From DT-110 sp030148525 (GTDB lineage: Bacteria; Bacteroidota; Bacteroidia; Chitinophagales; Saprospiraceae): 64,000 nt of DNA. Both the position numbers and the translations under genes were made by a program. The notes beneath the pieces are model-generated. The model searched no databases. It was not told where the DNA came from and saw nothing but the letters and a program-made list of their open reading frames with translations. This document shows positions 45,115 through 52,895 of the stretch, piece after piece (position 1 is the first letter of the stretch; the number at the start of each line of letters is the position of its first letter). The DNA is taken from NCBI GenBank assembly GCA_965227445.1, contig OZ245751.1:5828001-5892000 (forward strand), read 5' to 3'.

Positions 45115-45579
45115 ATGGACATCATACCACTCCAAACCCGCCCCATCATCGAAACATCGGACAGCAAGCAAAAGAGCTACGATTCGTTCGTTAAGCTGCT
45201 GGCTGAATTACGTCAGCGGTCTATTCCGGAAGAGCAGGTATCTTCCATCAATACCGATATCAGGGAATTAAATGCCATGGCCGACAACGATAAGAAGTGG
45301 TATAAGGAAATGAAAAAGGTGCGTTACCGGATCGTGCAACGCGTCAGTAAGGAGTTAAATCTGGTTCCCAAAAACTTCTACCGCAATCAGTGGATGGCAT
45401 TGGGTATGACCATCTTTGGCTTACCGCTGGGACTGGTTTTTTCCTTTGCTATCGGCAATATAGCTTTCCTGGGGATCGGCCTTCCCATTGGCATGCCAAT
45501 TGGCATGGCCATAGGGGCTAATAAAGACCAGCAGGCAGCTAAGGAAGGGCGGCAACTGGATGTGGCAATCGGAGGTTAG
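45115..45579 (+). CDS. Small membrane protein with glycine-zipper hairpin
   Basis: A 154-aa protein of unknown function. Residues 1-85 are soluble and charged with helix-forming runs. Residues about 95-135 form a membrane hairpin (MALGMTIFGLPLGLVFSFAI, LGIGLPIGMPIGMAIGA) whose second leg has glycine every four residues, a typical helix-packing zipper. A short polar tail (DQQAAKEGRQLDVAIGG) follows. It stands alone with its own predicted promoter. No homologue is recognised. Confidence 0.65.
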   Translation: MDIIPLQTRPIIETSDSKQKSYDSFVKLLAELRQRSIPEEQVSSINTDIRELNAMADNDKKWYKEMKKVRYRIVQRVSKELNLVPKNFYRNQWMALGMTIFGLPLGLVFSFAIGNIAFLGIGLPIGMPIGMAIGANKDQQAAKEGRQLDVAIGG

Positions 45580-45640
45580 TTAATCTGCACGTTAGTCGTA
45601 TTTTAAGCACGAGCGATATAGCATACGCAATTATACCGCT

Positions 45641-45752
45641 TCCGAAAAGGTTTGGGCTTTGCCAAACCTTTTCACGCGAGTATATACTCGACTCGAAGTG
45701 GTTTTGCTACGCAGTACTTCGTGCTGGAGTCCCAAACCACTTCGTTTTCGGA
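45641..45752 (+). repeat. Cloverleaf-like multi-hairpin element before an amidohydrolase gene
   Basis: Outer stem TCCGAAAA (45641-45648) with TTTTCGGA (45745-45752). Inside are three hairpins: AAAAGGTTTGG with CCAAACCTTTT (45645-45672), the perfect palindrome CGAGTATATACTCG (45677-45690), and CGAAGTGGTTT with AAACCACTTCG (45694-45744) containing a further CAGTAC-GTGCTG stem. It ends 20 bp before the ATG at 45773. It could be a structured leader RNA or a mobile-element remnant. Confidence 0.7.
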
Positions 45753-45772
45753 ATATTTTAAAAGATCCTGTC

Positions 45773-47167
45773 ATGAGATACCTGTTCTTCCTCACATTTG
45801 CTTTGTTTTTCTTGTCAGCCTGCACCTCTTCGGAGCCCGATGTGGACCTGATCATCCGCAATGCTACTATCCTCGATATTGCGTCGGGAGACATTACCGA
45901 GGACCAGATGATCGGTATTGCCGGTGATACTATCCAATGGGTCCGCCCCATGGAAGATAATGGCTTAGTGGCTTCTGCCAACAGTTTTGATGCGCGGGGT
46001 GGATTCGTCATGCCCGGTCTGTGGGACATGCACGTGCATTTCCGGGGCGGCGACACCCTCGTTCAGGAAAATAAAAACCTGCTACCGCTGTTCCTGGCCT
46101 ACGGAGTAACGACGGTGCGTGACGCAGGTGGGGATATTACCCCGGCCGTAATGGATTGGAAGCAACAAATAACTAGAGGCGATCTGGTGGGACCAACCAT
46201 TTTTACCTCCGGTCCCAAGCTCGACGGGGAGCGCCCGGGATGGCCGGGATCCATCCGCGTGGTAGAGCCGGGGGATGTAGATGATGCGCTTGATTCCCTG
46301 GAAAGCCTCGACGTGGATTACGTGAAAATGTACGATGGCAGTCTGTCGGCCCAGCGGTATTATGACCTCATCACCGAAGCCGAGGCCCGGGGATTGAAAA
46401 CGACCGGCCACATGCCTATGTCGGCCAGTATTCTGGAGGGGATCGAGCGCGGGCTCGACGGTACCGAACATCTGTATTACGTGCTTAAGGCATGTTCGCC
46501 ATTTGCCGATAGCCTCACCGCGGCGGGTATGGGCTACGGCATGCTCCCGATCATTACCGAAACCTACGATCCGGAGCTGGCCGATAGCGTGTATGGCATC
46601 ATGGCCGACCACGATGTGTATGTGACGCCAACTATGCACATTGGGGAAACCCTGGCCCGACTAGCCGAAGTGGATCACAGTGATGATGAATTACTGGCTT
46701 ACATTGGACCGGGCATTCAACGCACCTACCAGGGACGGCTACGCTCGGCTATCCGGGCGGCCGAAACGGGTAACACCTCCCGGGCAGATTTTGTGGCCCG
46801 TACCAAGACGATGCTCAAGCCTATGTACGATGCCGGTGTGCCGATTGTGGCCGGATCGGATTGTGGCCCCTTCAATTCTTTTGTGTATCCGGGCCTATCG
46901 ATCCATCAGGAGTTACAGCAATTTGTCGATGCCGGACTAAGCCCGCGGGAAGCCCTGGAAACCGCAACCCGTACCGGCCCCGTTTTCTTTGGTCGCACTG
47001 ATGATTACGGAGCAGTAGCGCCGGGAAAAATGGCGGATCTGCTCATTCTGGAGCGCAATCCCTTGGAGGATATTTCCAACACCCGTTCTATTCAGGCGGT
47101 AGTGAAGGCGGGTATCGTGCGTGATCAGCCCGATTTGGATGTTTTATTGCAGGGGGTTCGGTACTGA
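45773..47167 (+). CDS. Amidohydrolase-family lipoprotein (imidazolonepropionase-like)
   Basis: About 464 aa. The lipoprotein signal is MRYLFFLTFALFFLSAC. The metal-dependent TIM-barrel site has MPGLWDMHVHFRGG (H-x-H), VDYVKMYDG (lysine ligand), GLKTTGHMP and DGTEHLYYV (histidines), and IVAGSDCGP (aspartate). The C-terminal composite domain has YGAVAPGKMADLLIL, as in imidazolonepropionase, prolidase and dihydroorotase relatives. It probably cleaves an amide or cyclic amide in the periplasm. The substrate is unknown. The ATG at 45773 is chosen because it gives the lipoprotein signal. Upstream frame reads through the multi-hairpin element. Confidence 0.88.
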   Translation: MRYLFFLTFALFFLSACTSSEPDVDLIIRNATILDIASGDITEDQMIGIAGDTIQWVRPMEDNGLVASANSFDARGGFVMPGLWDMHVHFRGGDTLVQENKNLLPLFLAYGVTTVRDAGGDITPAVMDWKQQITRGDLVGPTIFTSGPKLDGERPGWPGSIRVVEPGDVDDALDSLESLDVDYVKMYDGSLSAQRYYDLITEAEARGLKTTGHMPMSASILEGIERGLDGTEHLYYVLKACSPFADSLTAAGMGYGMLPIITETYDPELADSVYGIMADHDVYVTPTMHIGETLARLAEVDHSDDELLAYIGPGIQRTYQGRLRSAIRAAETGNTSRADFVARTKTMLKPMYDAGVPIVAGSDCGPFNSFVYPGLSIHQELQQFVDAGLSPREALETATRTGPVFFGRTDDYGAVAPGKMADLLILERNPLEDISNTRSIQAVVKAGIVRDQPDLDVLLQGVRY

Positions 47168-47210
47168 TCGCGAATTAATTTATAGCATTCACTGAATAAG
47201 TACTTCTTTC

Positions 47211-47936
47211 ATGTCCGCCGTCTCACCCAAAGCCTTTCTGAACTGGAGCAGCGGTAAAGATGCTGCTATGGCTCTGTGGTTTGGCCGCCAGCAGAGTAAT
47301 GTGCATATCGACCGACTCTTTACCACGGTCAATCGGGAAAACGATCGTGTTTCCATGCACGGTCTGCACCGTTCCTTACTGGAGGCACAAGCTGAAGCTA
47401 TTGACCTGCCTCTGGACGTTCTGGAGCTGGACACGATGCCAGATATGGAAGTCTATAACCGGCAATTACGTGGCCGCCTGCAAAGGTTCCGTGAAGCGGG
47501 ATACTGTGACACTGTTTTCGGGGACATCTTTTTGGAGGACCTTCGTGATTACCGGGAAAAGCTATTTTCCGGAGCGGGTATTCAAACTCATTTTCCGCTC
47601 TGGCAAAGGGACACACGTCGCCTGTTGCAAACCTTTATCGAAGCGAATTTTCGGGCGGTAGTGGTGTGTATTGATGCACGGAAGTTGCCGAAATCATTCT
47701 GTGGCCGGCTTATTGATGCCTCCTTTCTGGAAGACCTGCCCCCGGAGGTGGATCCCTGCGGCGAAAATGGAGAGTTCCATACCTTTTGTTTCGATGGCCC
47801 CATTTTTAATCGGCCGGTCTCTTTTGAGTACGGTGAACTGGTTTACAAAACCTATCCCGCACCGAAGTCTGGGGATCCGGGACAGCCGCCGGAATACGGT
47901 TATTGGTATAGTGATTTGAAGCTTAATACTCTGTAA
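47211..47936 (+). CDS. Dph6-like ATP pyrophosphatase (adenine nucleotide alpha hydrolase)
   Basis: A 241-aa PP-loop ATPase. FLNWSSGKDAAMALW (S-G-K-D motif) is at the N-terminus. The middle holds VFGDIFLEDLRDYREKLF and the end PCGENGEFHTFCFDGPIF, which is the diphthine-ammonia ligase (Dph6/MJ0570) family signature. Eukaryotic Dph6 amidates diphthine on EF2, but bacteria lack diphthamide, so the bacterial substrate must differ (inference). It is cytosolic and lies 43 bp after the amidohydrolase gene. Confidence 0.85.
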   Translation: MSAVSPKAFLNWSSGKDAAMALWFGRQQSNVHIDRLFTTVNRENDRVSMHGLHRSLLEAQAEAIDLPLDVLELDTMPDMEVYNRQLRGRLQRFREAGYCDTVFGDIFLEDLRDYREKLFSGAGIQTHFPLWQRDTRRLLQTFIEANFRAVVVCIDARKLPKSFCGRLIDASFLEDLPPEVDPCGENGEFHTFCFDGPIFNRPVSFEYGELVYKTYPAPKSGDPGQPPEYGYWYSDLKLNTL

Positions 47937-48188
47937 TCTAAGTTATTTGAAAATACGGGTAGGATTGTGAAGTACATGCAAACTGGCAGCAATGATTCAG
48001 TCGGTTTTAGTGGACGAACACCCGACCGTAAAGTGATGATCATGTCGAGGTTCTGTACTGCATTTCTTTGCTTTTTACTTTTGCCTCCGGCGGCCGGGCT
48101 CCGCTGCTTTATTATTTTTTGGGTTCACTTTGCTGAACCAAAACTTTTTCGAACCGGCTCTTGAGTCTCTTCAATTCCTCAAGTCTCT
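47937..48188. other. Noncoding stretch before the TIR element
   Basis: A 252-bp stretch with no credible gene. It includes one TTGCCTCCGGCGGCC copy (near 48080-48095), like the ends of the following TIR element, a GGTTC...GAACC inverted pair (48122-48138) and a pyrimidine-rich segment with a loose short period (48160-48188). Confidence 0.5.
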
Positions 48189-48524
48189 GATCTGCCTCCG
48201 GCGGCCCTCTTTTTGCAGTCGATCAAAAAGAGGGGAAAAATCTCCTCCCACAAATATGGCTGCTTCGCTCTAATTGCAGGGGGGACGTATCTGGTGTTCC
48301 TTCCTTTGATTGCTTCGCAGGATAGCAACCTGCTTTCCCAATCTGTGGCAATGGTGCTGATAACTATTATCCAGCAAAGAAAATTAAAGTGTATTGTGGC
48401 AATGTACCGCAAAAAGATAGCCACAGCTTGAAGCCGCTGACGGTTACTATCTCTCAAGGCCGTGACATGTGGGAGATTTTCCTCTTTTCCAAAGTACAGA
48501 AAAGGAACCTGCCGGAGGCAAATC
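48189..48524. mobile_element. MITE-like element with imperfect ~60-bp terminal inverted repeats
   Basis: The left end (48189-48251) reads GATCTGCCTCCGGCGG, then a CTTTTT tract, then AAAGAGGGGAAAAATCTCC and CCCACA. The right end (48468-48524), reverse complemented, reads GATTTGCCTCCGGCAGG, then CCTTTT, then AAAGAGGAAAATCTCCCACA, the same order with a few mismatches and small gaps. The 336-bp body has short open frames only, none with recognised features, and no transposase. No target duplication is obvious. It may be mobilised in trans. Confidence 0.6.
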
Positions 48525-48546
48525 AAACCACTCACCAAATATGAAT

Positions 48547-48554
48547 TACCTTTG
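48547..48554 (+). promoter_or_regulatory. Predicted -7 promoter element of the hydrolase gene
   Basis: TACCTTTG, exact TAnnTTTG, 41 bp before the ATG at 48596 and just outside the TIR element. Confidence 0.45.
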
Positions 48555-48595
48555 ACCATAGTCGTGAACGAATTGAAGTCTTTTAATACCATACT

Positions 48596-49615
48596 ATGCG
48601 TCTGCTAATCAGCTTGCTAACCTTTACTGCTCTTACCGCCTGTCAAAAACCACCGACAAATACGGTCAGCCTCGATCGGTCCGATTACCTCGTTCCCTCG
48701 GCCGACGGGGTACAACTGTACGTGCGCGAGATTGCTCCCGACCAACGCACCTACGTCGAGCCGATGGTGCTCATCCACGGCGGAGGACCCGGAGCTACGG
48801 CCTCCTTCGACCTGCCCGTGCCGGGCGGCTCCCTGGGTGGTGACCTTGCGAAACTGGGATTCCAGGTATACCTGGTCAATATCAGGGGATGGGAGCGATC
48901 GACACTGCCCGAGTATAACCTCAGCAATCCATCGACCCTGGTCGGCTCGGTTCGTGAAGCCTCCCGCGATATTGCAGCGGCCGTTGACTGGATCACCGAA
49001 AGAGAAAAGGTTGATCAGGTCCATTTGTTTGGCTGGGCAACCGGCGGGCACTGGGCCGCAGCTTATACCACCCGTTATCCGGGACAGGTAAAAACCCTGA
49101 CCTCCCTCAATAGCCTGTACGGAGTCTATGCACCCTGGCCCCTGCGATCAGCTTTTGCCCGGGCGGATGATTCGACGGCTTTCGCCAAAAATGATTTCTT
49201 TCGACGGACGGCCCGCGAAGACCTGACCAATGCCTGGGACAATAGTATTCCCACGGAAGAAAAGGCCACCTGGCGCGACCCCGCTATCACCGAAGCCTAC
49301 CGCAGAACAGCCACCAGCTTTGGGGAGGATACCAACACGCTGGTCGTGCCTGCCGGTTACCGGGAAGAGAGTTTTAATATGTCGCAGGGATTATCCTACT
49401 GGGATGCCCGCGACCTCACGGTGCCCACCCTGATCATCCGCAGTGAACTGGACTTTTGGTCGCGCCCCGATGACCTCACCGCCATGTGCAGTGACCTGAC
49501 CCGGGCACCCCGAAAACGCTGCATCACTATACCCGGCACACACTACGTCTTCCTCGATCGCCCCGAACGTGGCCGTAATGACCTGATTAAGGAAATATTG
49601 CGATTTACGCAGTAA
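48596..49615 (+). CDS. Alpha/beta-hydrolase-fold lipoprotein lacking the nucleophilic serine
   Basis: A 339-aa protein with lipoprotein signal MRLLISLLTFTALTAC. The fold is a proline-iminopeptidase-like alpha/beta hydrolase: MVLIHGGGPGATASFDLP (oxyanion H-G-G-G-P), VYLVNIRGWERSTLPEYNL, LFGWATGGHWAAAY and the late LIIRSELDFW and PGTHYVFLDRP. The nucleophile elbow G-x-S-x-G reads G-W-A-T-G here, so alanine 148 replaces the catalytic serine. The threonine at 149 is out of register. The acid and His candidates remain. It is either a non-enzymatic binding protein or a mutated copy. It is extracytoplasmic. Confidence 0.8.
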   Translation: MRLLISLLTFTALTACQKPPTNTVSLDRSDYLVPSADGVQLYVREIAPDQRTYVEPMVLIHGGGPGATASFDLPVPGGSLGGDLAKLGFQVYLVNIRGWERSTLPEYNLSNPSTLVGSVREASRDIAAAVDWITEREKVDQVHLFGWATGGHWAAAYTTRYPGQVKTLTSLNSLYGVYAPWPLRSAFARADDSTAFAKNDFFRRTAREDLTNAWDNSIPTEEKATWRDPAITEAYRRTATSFGEDTNTLVVPAGYREESFNMSQGLSYWDARDLTVPTLIIRSELDFWSRPDDLTAMCSDLTRAPRKRCITIPGTHYVFLDRPERGRNDLIKEILRFTQ

Positions 49616-49617
49616 GT

Positions 49618-49666
49618 CAGGTTTGAGGTGTGAGGTGTGAGGTGTGAGGTGTGAGGTGTGAGGTGA
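49618..49666. repeat. Heptamer array D (7 units, GAGGTGT family)
   Basis: In-phase 7-bp units CAGGTTT, GAGGTGT (five times), GAGGTGA, starting 2 bp after the hydrolase stop. GAGGTGT is the complement of the array C word. An inverted stretch follows (ACCTC and AAACCTG at 49678-49689), so the region can fold back. The rest of the gap to 49804 is AT-rich and carries nothing clear. Confidence 0.8.
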
Positions 49667-49804
49667 AGTTCGAGGTGACCTCAAACCTGTAATAAACAAT
49701 TATCAAAAAAATCTGCACCTCATATCGATCTATTTAGGGACCCAAAACGATATATGGATATACCCTATTTCAAAGACCTGTTTTGACAACCAAATGAAAT
49801 CGAA

Positions 49805-50842
49805 ATGAAACAATTCGGCAGCAATCCCTCCGAGGATGATCTCAAACGCTACGCCCAATCGCCCCAGTGGAAAGACGGGCGATTCTGCAATCTGGAAAAG
49901 ACCGATATGTCCATTAATCCATTAACTGGGCTAACGTTACTTTACCAGCAAGTTTTTCAGGCCAGGGAGCGTCGTCCGGATAAACCCTTACCGATCTTGC
50001 CCATCAAGGTGGATGAATTTATGGCTGATGGCCCCACGGCCAACATGGTGTGGTATGGCCATTCGGTGCTGTTGATGCGTATGGCCGGGCAAACGATCCT
50101 GATCGATCCCATGCTGGGTGAGGATGCCTCACCTATTGCACCCTTTAAGACCAGCCGGTTCTCGGAAAATACCCTCGATCTGATTGATCATTTACCCCCC
50201 TTAGACGCGGTAGTTTTGACCCACGACCACTACGATCATCTGGATCTGGATAGCATGAAAAAAGTGATAGCCCGGTCACCCAGGTTCTTTGTGTCGCTGG
50301 GCATCGGTCGTCACCTGAAAGCCTGGGGTGTACCCGACAAGGATATTCACGAATTCGACTGGTGGGATACCGCCGAGTTGGGAGATATCACTATAACCAG
50401 TACACCAACGCGTCATTTTTCGGGACGTGGTCTGAGAGACCGGGCAAAATCCCTTTGGGGCGGTTGGGCCTTCCGCAGCGATGATGAACATATTTGGTTC
50501 AGTGGTGATGGTGGCTACGGTAATCATTTCCAGGAGGTGGGTGGACGCCTGGGGCCTTTCGATTTTGCAATTATGGAATGTGGTCAGTACAGTGAGCACT
50601 GGGAACCTGTTCATTTGTTTCCGGAACAAAGTATCCAAGCAGCTAAGGATGCACAGGCTCAGTCGGCCATGCCGGTACACTGGGGTGGTTTTTCGCTGGC
50701 GCCTCACCCCTGGAAGGATCCCATCGAACGTTTTGTGGCTGCTGCCGAAAAAGCGGATCTTCCGATCATTACCCCTACCCTGGGGGAGGTATTTACCTAT
50801 GACTCACCCAAGGTGAATCGTTGGTGGGAAGCCTTTAAATAA
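49805..50842 (+). CDS. MBL-fold metal-dependent hydrolase (NAPE-PLD/UlaG-like)
   Basis: A 345-aa metallo-beta-lactamase-fold protein. MVWYGHSVLLMRMAGQTILI is the first core strand pair, TILIDPMLG follows, and the zinc motif is VVLTHDHYDHLD (H140, H142, D144, H145). Later ligands lie in TSTPTRHFSGRG and FSGDGGYGNHF, then MPVHWGGFSLAPHPW. This pattern fits the group containing N-acyl phosphatidylethanolamine phospholipase D and RomA, acting on phosphodiesters or lipids. It has no signal peptide. The next gene starts 12 bp downstream, so the two are likely cotranscribed. Confidence 0.88.
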   Translation: MKQFGSNPSEDDLKRYAQSPQWKDGRFCNLEKTDMSINPLTGLTLLYQQVFQARERRPDKPLPILPIKVDEFMADGPTANMVWYGHSVLLMRMAGQTILIDPMLGEDASPIAPFKTSRFSENTLDLIDHLPPLDAVVLTHDHYDHLDLDSMKKVIARSPRFFVSLGIGRHLKAWGVPDKDIHEFDWWDTAELGDITITSTPTRHFSGRGLRDRAKSLWGGWAFRSDDEHIWFSGDGGYGNHFQEVGGRLGPFDFAIMECGQYSEHWEPVHLFPEQSIQAAKDAQAQSAMPVHWGGFSLAPHPWKDPIERFVAAAEKADLPIITPTLGEVFTYDSPKVNRWWEAFK

Positions 50843-50854
50843 AAAAATCGCCAG

Positions 50855-51421
50855 ATGTCATCCAATCTACCCGTTTTACTACTCGTCGATATTCAGGAAG
50901 GCTTTATTGATATTGATTATTGGGGCGGGGCCCGCAATAATCCCGACGCTGAACGAGAGGCCGGGGATCTGCTCGCCCGCTGGCGCGCCAACGAATGGCC
51001 ACGCGTACACGTAAAGCACAATTCGACCAATCCCGCTTCGCCCCTGGTCAAAGGAAAATCCGGGAACGCTATTCATCATTTGGTACAACCCGCCCAGGGA
51101 GAGCCGCTGTTCGAAAAGGAGGTTAACAGCGCCTTTATCGGCACCGACCTGGAAAAATGGCTTCGCAGTCACGGTCACCAGGATCTGGTAGTGGTGGGAA
51201 TGACCACCGATCATTGCATCTCTACCACCGTGCGCATGGCGGGTAATCTCGGCTTTAATACCCTACTGGTGGAAGATGCCACTGCCACCTTCGATAAAAA
51301 GGGTGTGAAAGGAGAGCATATTCCGGCCCAGACAGTGCACGATGTTTCCCTGGCGAGCTTGCACGGAGAGTTTGCGGAGGTGATCAGCAAAGAGGACCTG
51401 CTCGATCGGTTGGGGATATAG
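50855..51421 (+). CDS. Isochorismatase-family cysteine hydrolase
   Basis: A 188-aa cysteine hydrolase of the nicotinamidase/isochorismatase fold. The catalytic triad is D12 in LLLVDIQEGF, the lysine in FEKEVNSAF, and C121 in VVGMTTDHCISTTVRMAG. It would hydrolyse an amide or enol ether, but the substrate is not determined by these motifs. It lacks the metal triad of true nicotinamidases. It is cytosolic, paired with the MBL-fold gene. The 158-bp gap that follows carries heptamer arrays. Confidence 0.9.
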   Translation: MSSNLPVLLLVDIQEGFIDIDYWGGARNNPDAEREAGDLLARWRANEWPRVHVKHNSTNPASPLVKGKSGNAIHHLVQPAQGEPLFEKEVNSAFIGTDLEKWLRSHGHQDLVVVGMTTDHCISTTVRMAGNLGFNTLLVEDATATFDKKGVKGEHIPAQTVHDVSLASLHGEFAEVISKEDLLDRLGI

Positions 51422-51424
51422 ATT

Positions 51425-51459
51425 TTAGGGTTTAATTATTAATTATTAATTTTTAATTG
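51425..51459. repeat. Heptamer array F (5 units, TTAATTA family)
   Basis: TTAGGGT, TTAATTA, TTAATTA, TTAATTT, TTAATTG, beginning 4 bp after the isochorismatase stop. It is AT-only and short, so on its own it could be chance, but its register and position match the other arrays, and 51534-51568 is a partial complement. Confidence 0.55.
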
Positions 51460-51533
51460 GGGTTTGGCTTCCATAATCAGGATAATAGGTTGGTAGATGG
51501 GCGGCATCATTAGTACCCGTATCCTGAGGATTT

Positions 51534-51568
51534 CATTAAAAACTAAAAATTATACATTAAAAATTATA
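51534..51568. repeat. Heptamer array F' (5 units, CATTAAA/AATTATA)
   Basis: CATTAAA, AACTAAA, AATTATA, CATTAAA, AATTATA, ending 11 bp before the ATG at 51580. It resembles array F in inverse orientation, so the two could pair across the 74 bp between them. Confidence 0.55.
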
Positions 51569-51579
51569 ACCACTATCCC

Positions 51580-51870
51580 ATGTCCGAAGAACCACGAATT
51601 ATGACCCTGCACCCTCAGGGAAAAAAGGGCGTAAACATCCTGCAAAGGCGTTACGATCAGATTAAGGACTTCATCATGAAGACCGTTGAAAAGGACGGGC
51701 CCATCACTTTCGAAGAACTATCGGATCGGGCCGTAGATGAGTTGACGCCGGTCTTTGACGGTAAAGTCCTCTGGTACGTCGTATCGGTAAAACTCGATCT
51801 CGAAGCCCGGGGGCTGATTGAACGGGTCCCCAAAACGAGTCCGCACCAGCTGCGTGTTCCAGAAGAATAG
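51580..51870 (+). CDS. Small DUF6958-type protein, winged-helix-like
   Basis: A 96-aa protein. IMTLHPQGKKGVNILQRRYD at the N-terminus and the following helical and winged region (IKDFIMKTVEKDGPITFEEL, VLWYVVSVKLDLEARGLIER) look like the small DUF6958 family from memory. The fold prediction as a winged helix is mine. It has no signal peptide. The start codon follows array F' by 11 bp. Function unknown. It may be cotranscribed with the VOC gene downstream (28-bp gap). Confidence 0.7.
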   Translation: MSEEPRIMTLHPQGKKGVNILQRRYDQIKDFIMKTVEKDGPITFEELSDRAVDELTPVFDGKVLWYVVSVKLDLEARGLIERVPKTSPHQLRVPEE

Positions 51871-51898
51871 ATGGTATTGTTTACCTAAATCCAATACA

Positions 51899-52408
51899 TT
51901 GGCATATTCCATTCCTGCTCAGACCCGTATCGGGCATGTACACTTAAAAGTCTCTAATCTGGACCGGTCACTCGCTTTTTACGTTGATCTTTTAGGATTT
52001 GAGGTAACGACCCGCTACCGGGATGAGGCCGTTTTTCTGTCGGCCGGCGGCTATCACCATCATATTGGATTAAACATTTGGTTTAGTAAAGGGGCCCCAC
52101 CCGCGCCCCAACGAACGGCTGGCCTGTTTCATACGGCCATCCTGTATCCCACCCGTAAGGATCTGGCTGCTATTTTTCGTCGATTGCGAGAGCATCAATA
52201 TCCACTGACCGGTGCCTCGGATCACGGCGTCAGTGAGGCCCTTTACCTGGATGATCCTGACCAAAATGGTGTGGAATTGTATTGGGATCGCCCACCCGAA
52301 CAGTGGCCTCGTCATGCGGATGGCTCATTGCAGATGTATACCCGTCCGCTTGATCTGCGAGAGCTGGCGGATGTCGATCCTCCGGATCGACCCCGATCAG
52401 AGGACTAG
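51899..52408 (+). CDS. VOC (glyoxalase/dioxygenase-fold) protein
   Basis: About 169 aa of a vicinal-oxygen-chelate protein: TRIGHVHLKVSNLDRSLAFY, DLLGFEVTTRYRDEAVFLSA, YHHHIGLNIW, LFHTAILYPTRKDL and DPDQNGVELYWDRP. Metal ligands are the H in GHVHL, the H in HHIGLN and the E in GVELYWD. This order fits ring-cleaving or glyoxalase-like enzymes, but the substrate is unknown. No ATG fits. TTG at 51899 leaves a core starting MAYSIPAQTRIGHV, as in relatives, whereas the longer frame from 51818 overlaps the upstream gene. Cytosolic. Confidence 0.8.
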   Translation: MAYSIPAQTRIGHVHLKVSNLDRSLAFYVDLLGFEVTTRYRDEAVFLSAGGYHHHIGLNIWFSKGAPPAPQRTAGLFHTAILYPTRKDLAAIFRRLREHQYPLTGASDHGVSEALYLDDPDQNGVELYWDRPPEQWPRHADGSLQMYTRPLDLRELADVDPPDRPRSED

Positions 52409-52422
52409 GAGATGAGAGATAG

Positions 52423-52587
52423 ATGGAAGGGCGACAATTACCCGGCTATCGTTTAAGGGAGGACGTCACAATCATTGCTATGCATTATTTCGAAAGGTTA
52501 CCTCAAATCGTGGGTTTATTCCTCGGCTTTATGCTGATGGCTGGTATTTTTAGTATGCTTGATTATGTATTGTCGACCTACGTTTAA
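52423..52587 (+). CDS. Possible 54-aa membrane protein
   Basis: A short frame from ATG 52423 to TAA 52587, too short for usual ORF cut-offs. MEGRQLPGYRLREDVT is followed by IVGLFLGFMLMAGIFSML, one clear membrane segment, and a short tail. It starts 14 bp after the VOC stop. A second in-frame ATG at 52480 would give 35 aa. The charge distribution (basic and acidic before the hydrophobic segment) is plausible for a real small membrane protein, but there is no homology evidence. Confidence 0.4.
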   Translation: MEGRQLPGYRLREDVTIIAMHYFERLPQIVGLFLGFMLMAGIFSMLDYVLSTYV

Positions 52588-52590
52588 CTA

Positions 52591-52693
52591 GGACGATCTG
52601 AAGGTCGTACCTACCGGCACTCTGGACCATCGTGCTGACCATTCCGCACCGGCTGACGCCGGCGCTACATGTAGTTCGTGCCTCCGACACTTG
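52591..52693 (-). repeat. Multi-hairpin REP-like element, copy 2
   Basis: Reverse-complement counterpart of 33150-33242. Hairpins: ACGATC-TGAA-GGTCGT (near 52592-52608), GTACC-TACC-GGCAC (52607-52620), GCACCGGC-TGAC-GCCGGCGC (52646-52665) and GTGCC-TCC-GACAC (52678-52690). It lies between the possible small protein gene and array E. The rest of the gap to 52988 shows only array E and AT-rich spacer. Confidence 0.75.
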
Positions 52694-52804
52694 TAGTAAT
52701 TAACGTGCATTGTAAAAAGAGATTGGGTTAATGATATGTACCTGCCAAGGACCTAGTGTCCACGTGTTTATTTTGCCTAATGAAGTTCGGAATGCCGAGA
52801 TGAC

Positions 52805-52895
52805 GCTCCACGCTCTACGCTCGATGCTCCACGCTCCACGCTCTACGCTCGATGCTCCACGCTCCACGCTCGATGCTCTACGCTCCCTGCCTTCG
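52805..52895. repeat. Heptamer array E (13 units, GCTCCAC family)
   Basis: GCTCCAC, GCTCTAC, GCTCGAT, GCTCCAC, GCTCCAC, GCTCTAC, GCTCGAT, GCTCCAC, GCTCCAC, GCTCGAT, GCTCTAC, GCTCCCT and GCCTTCG, all in phase. The first four bases are constant in the first twelve units and the last three vary. A CTGCC...GGCAT inverted pair follows, as in E'. One frame translates it into repeats such as LHAPRST, but nothing else supports a gene there. Confidence 0.9.

Noticed and set aside
44925..45194. 89-aa plus-strand frame beginning MTLPAYAKAS
   Set aside because: It lies over the E' repeat and the hairpin and overlaps the start of the true gene at 45115.
47967..48592. Short open frames in the 47.9-48.6 kb gap (65, 72 and 137 aa)
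   Set aside because: They cover the repeat and the inverted ends of the TIR element in both strands, which gives frames without protein features.
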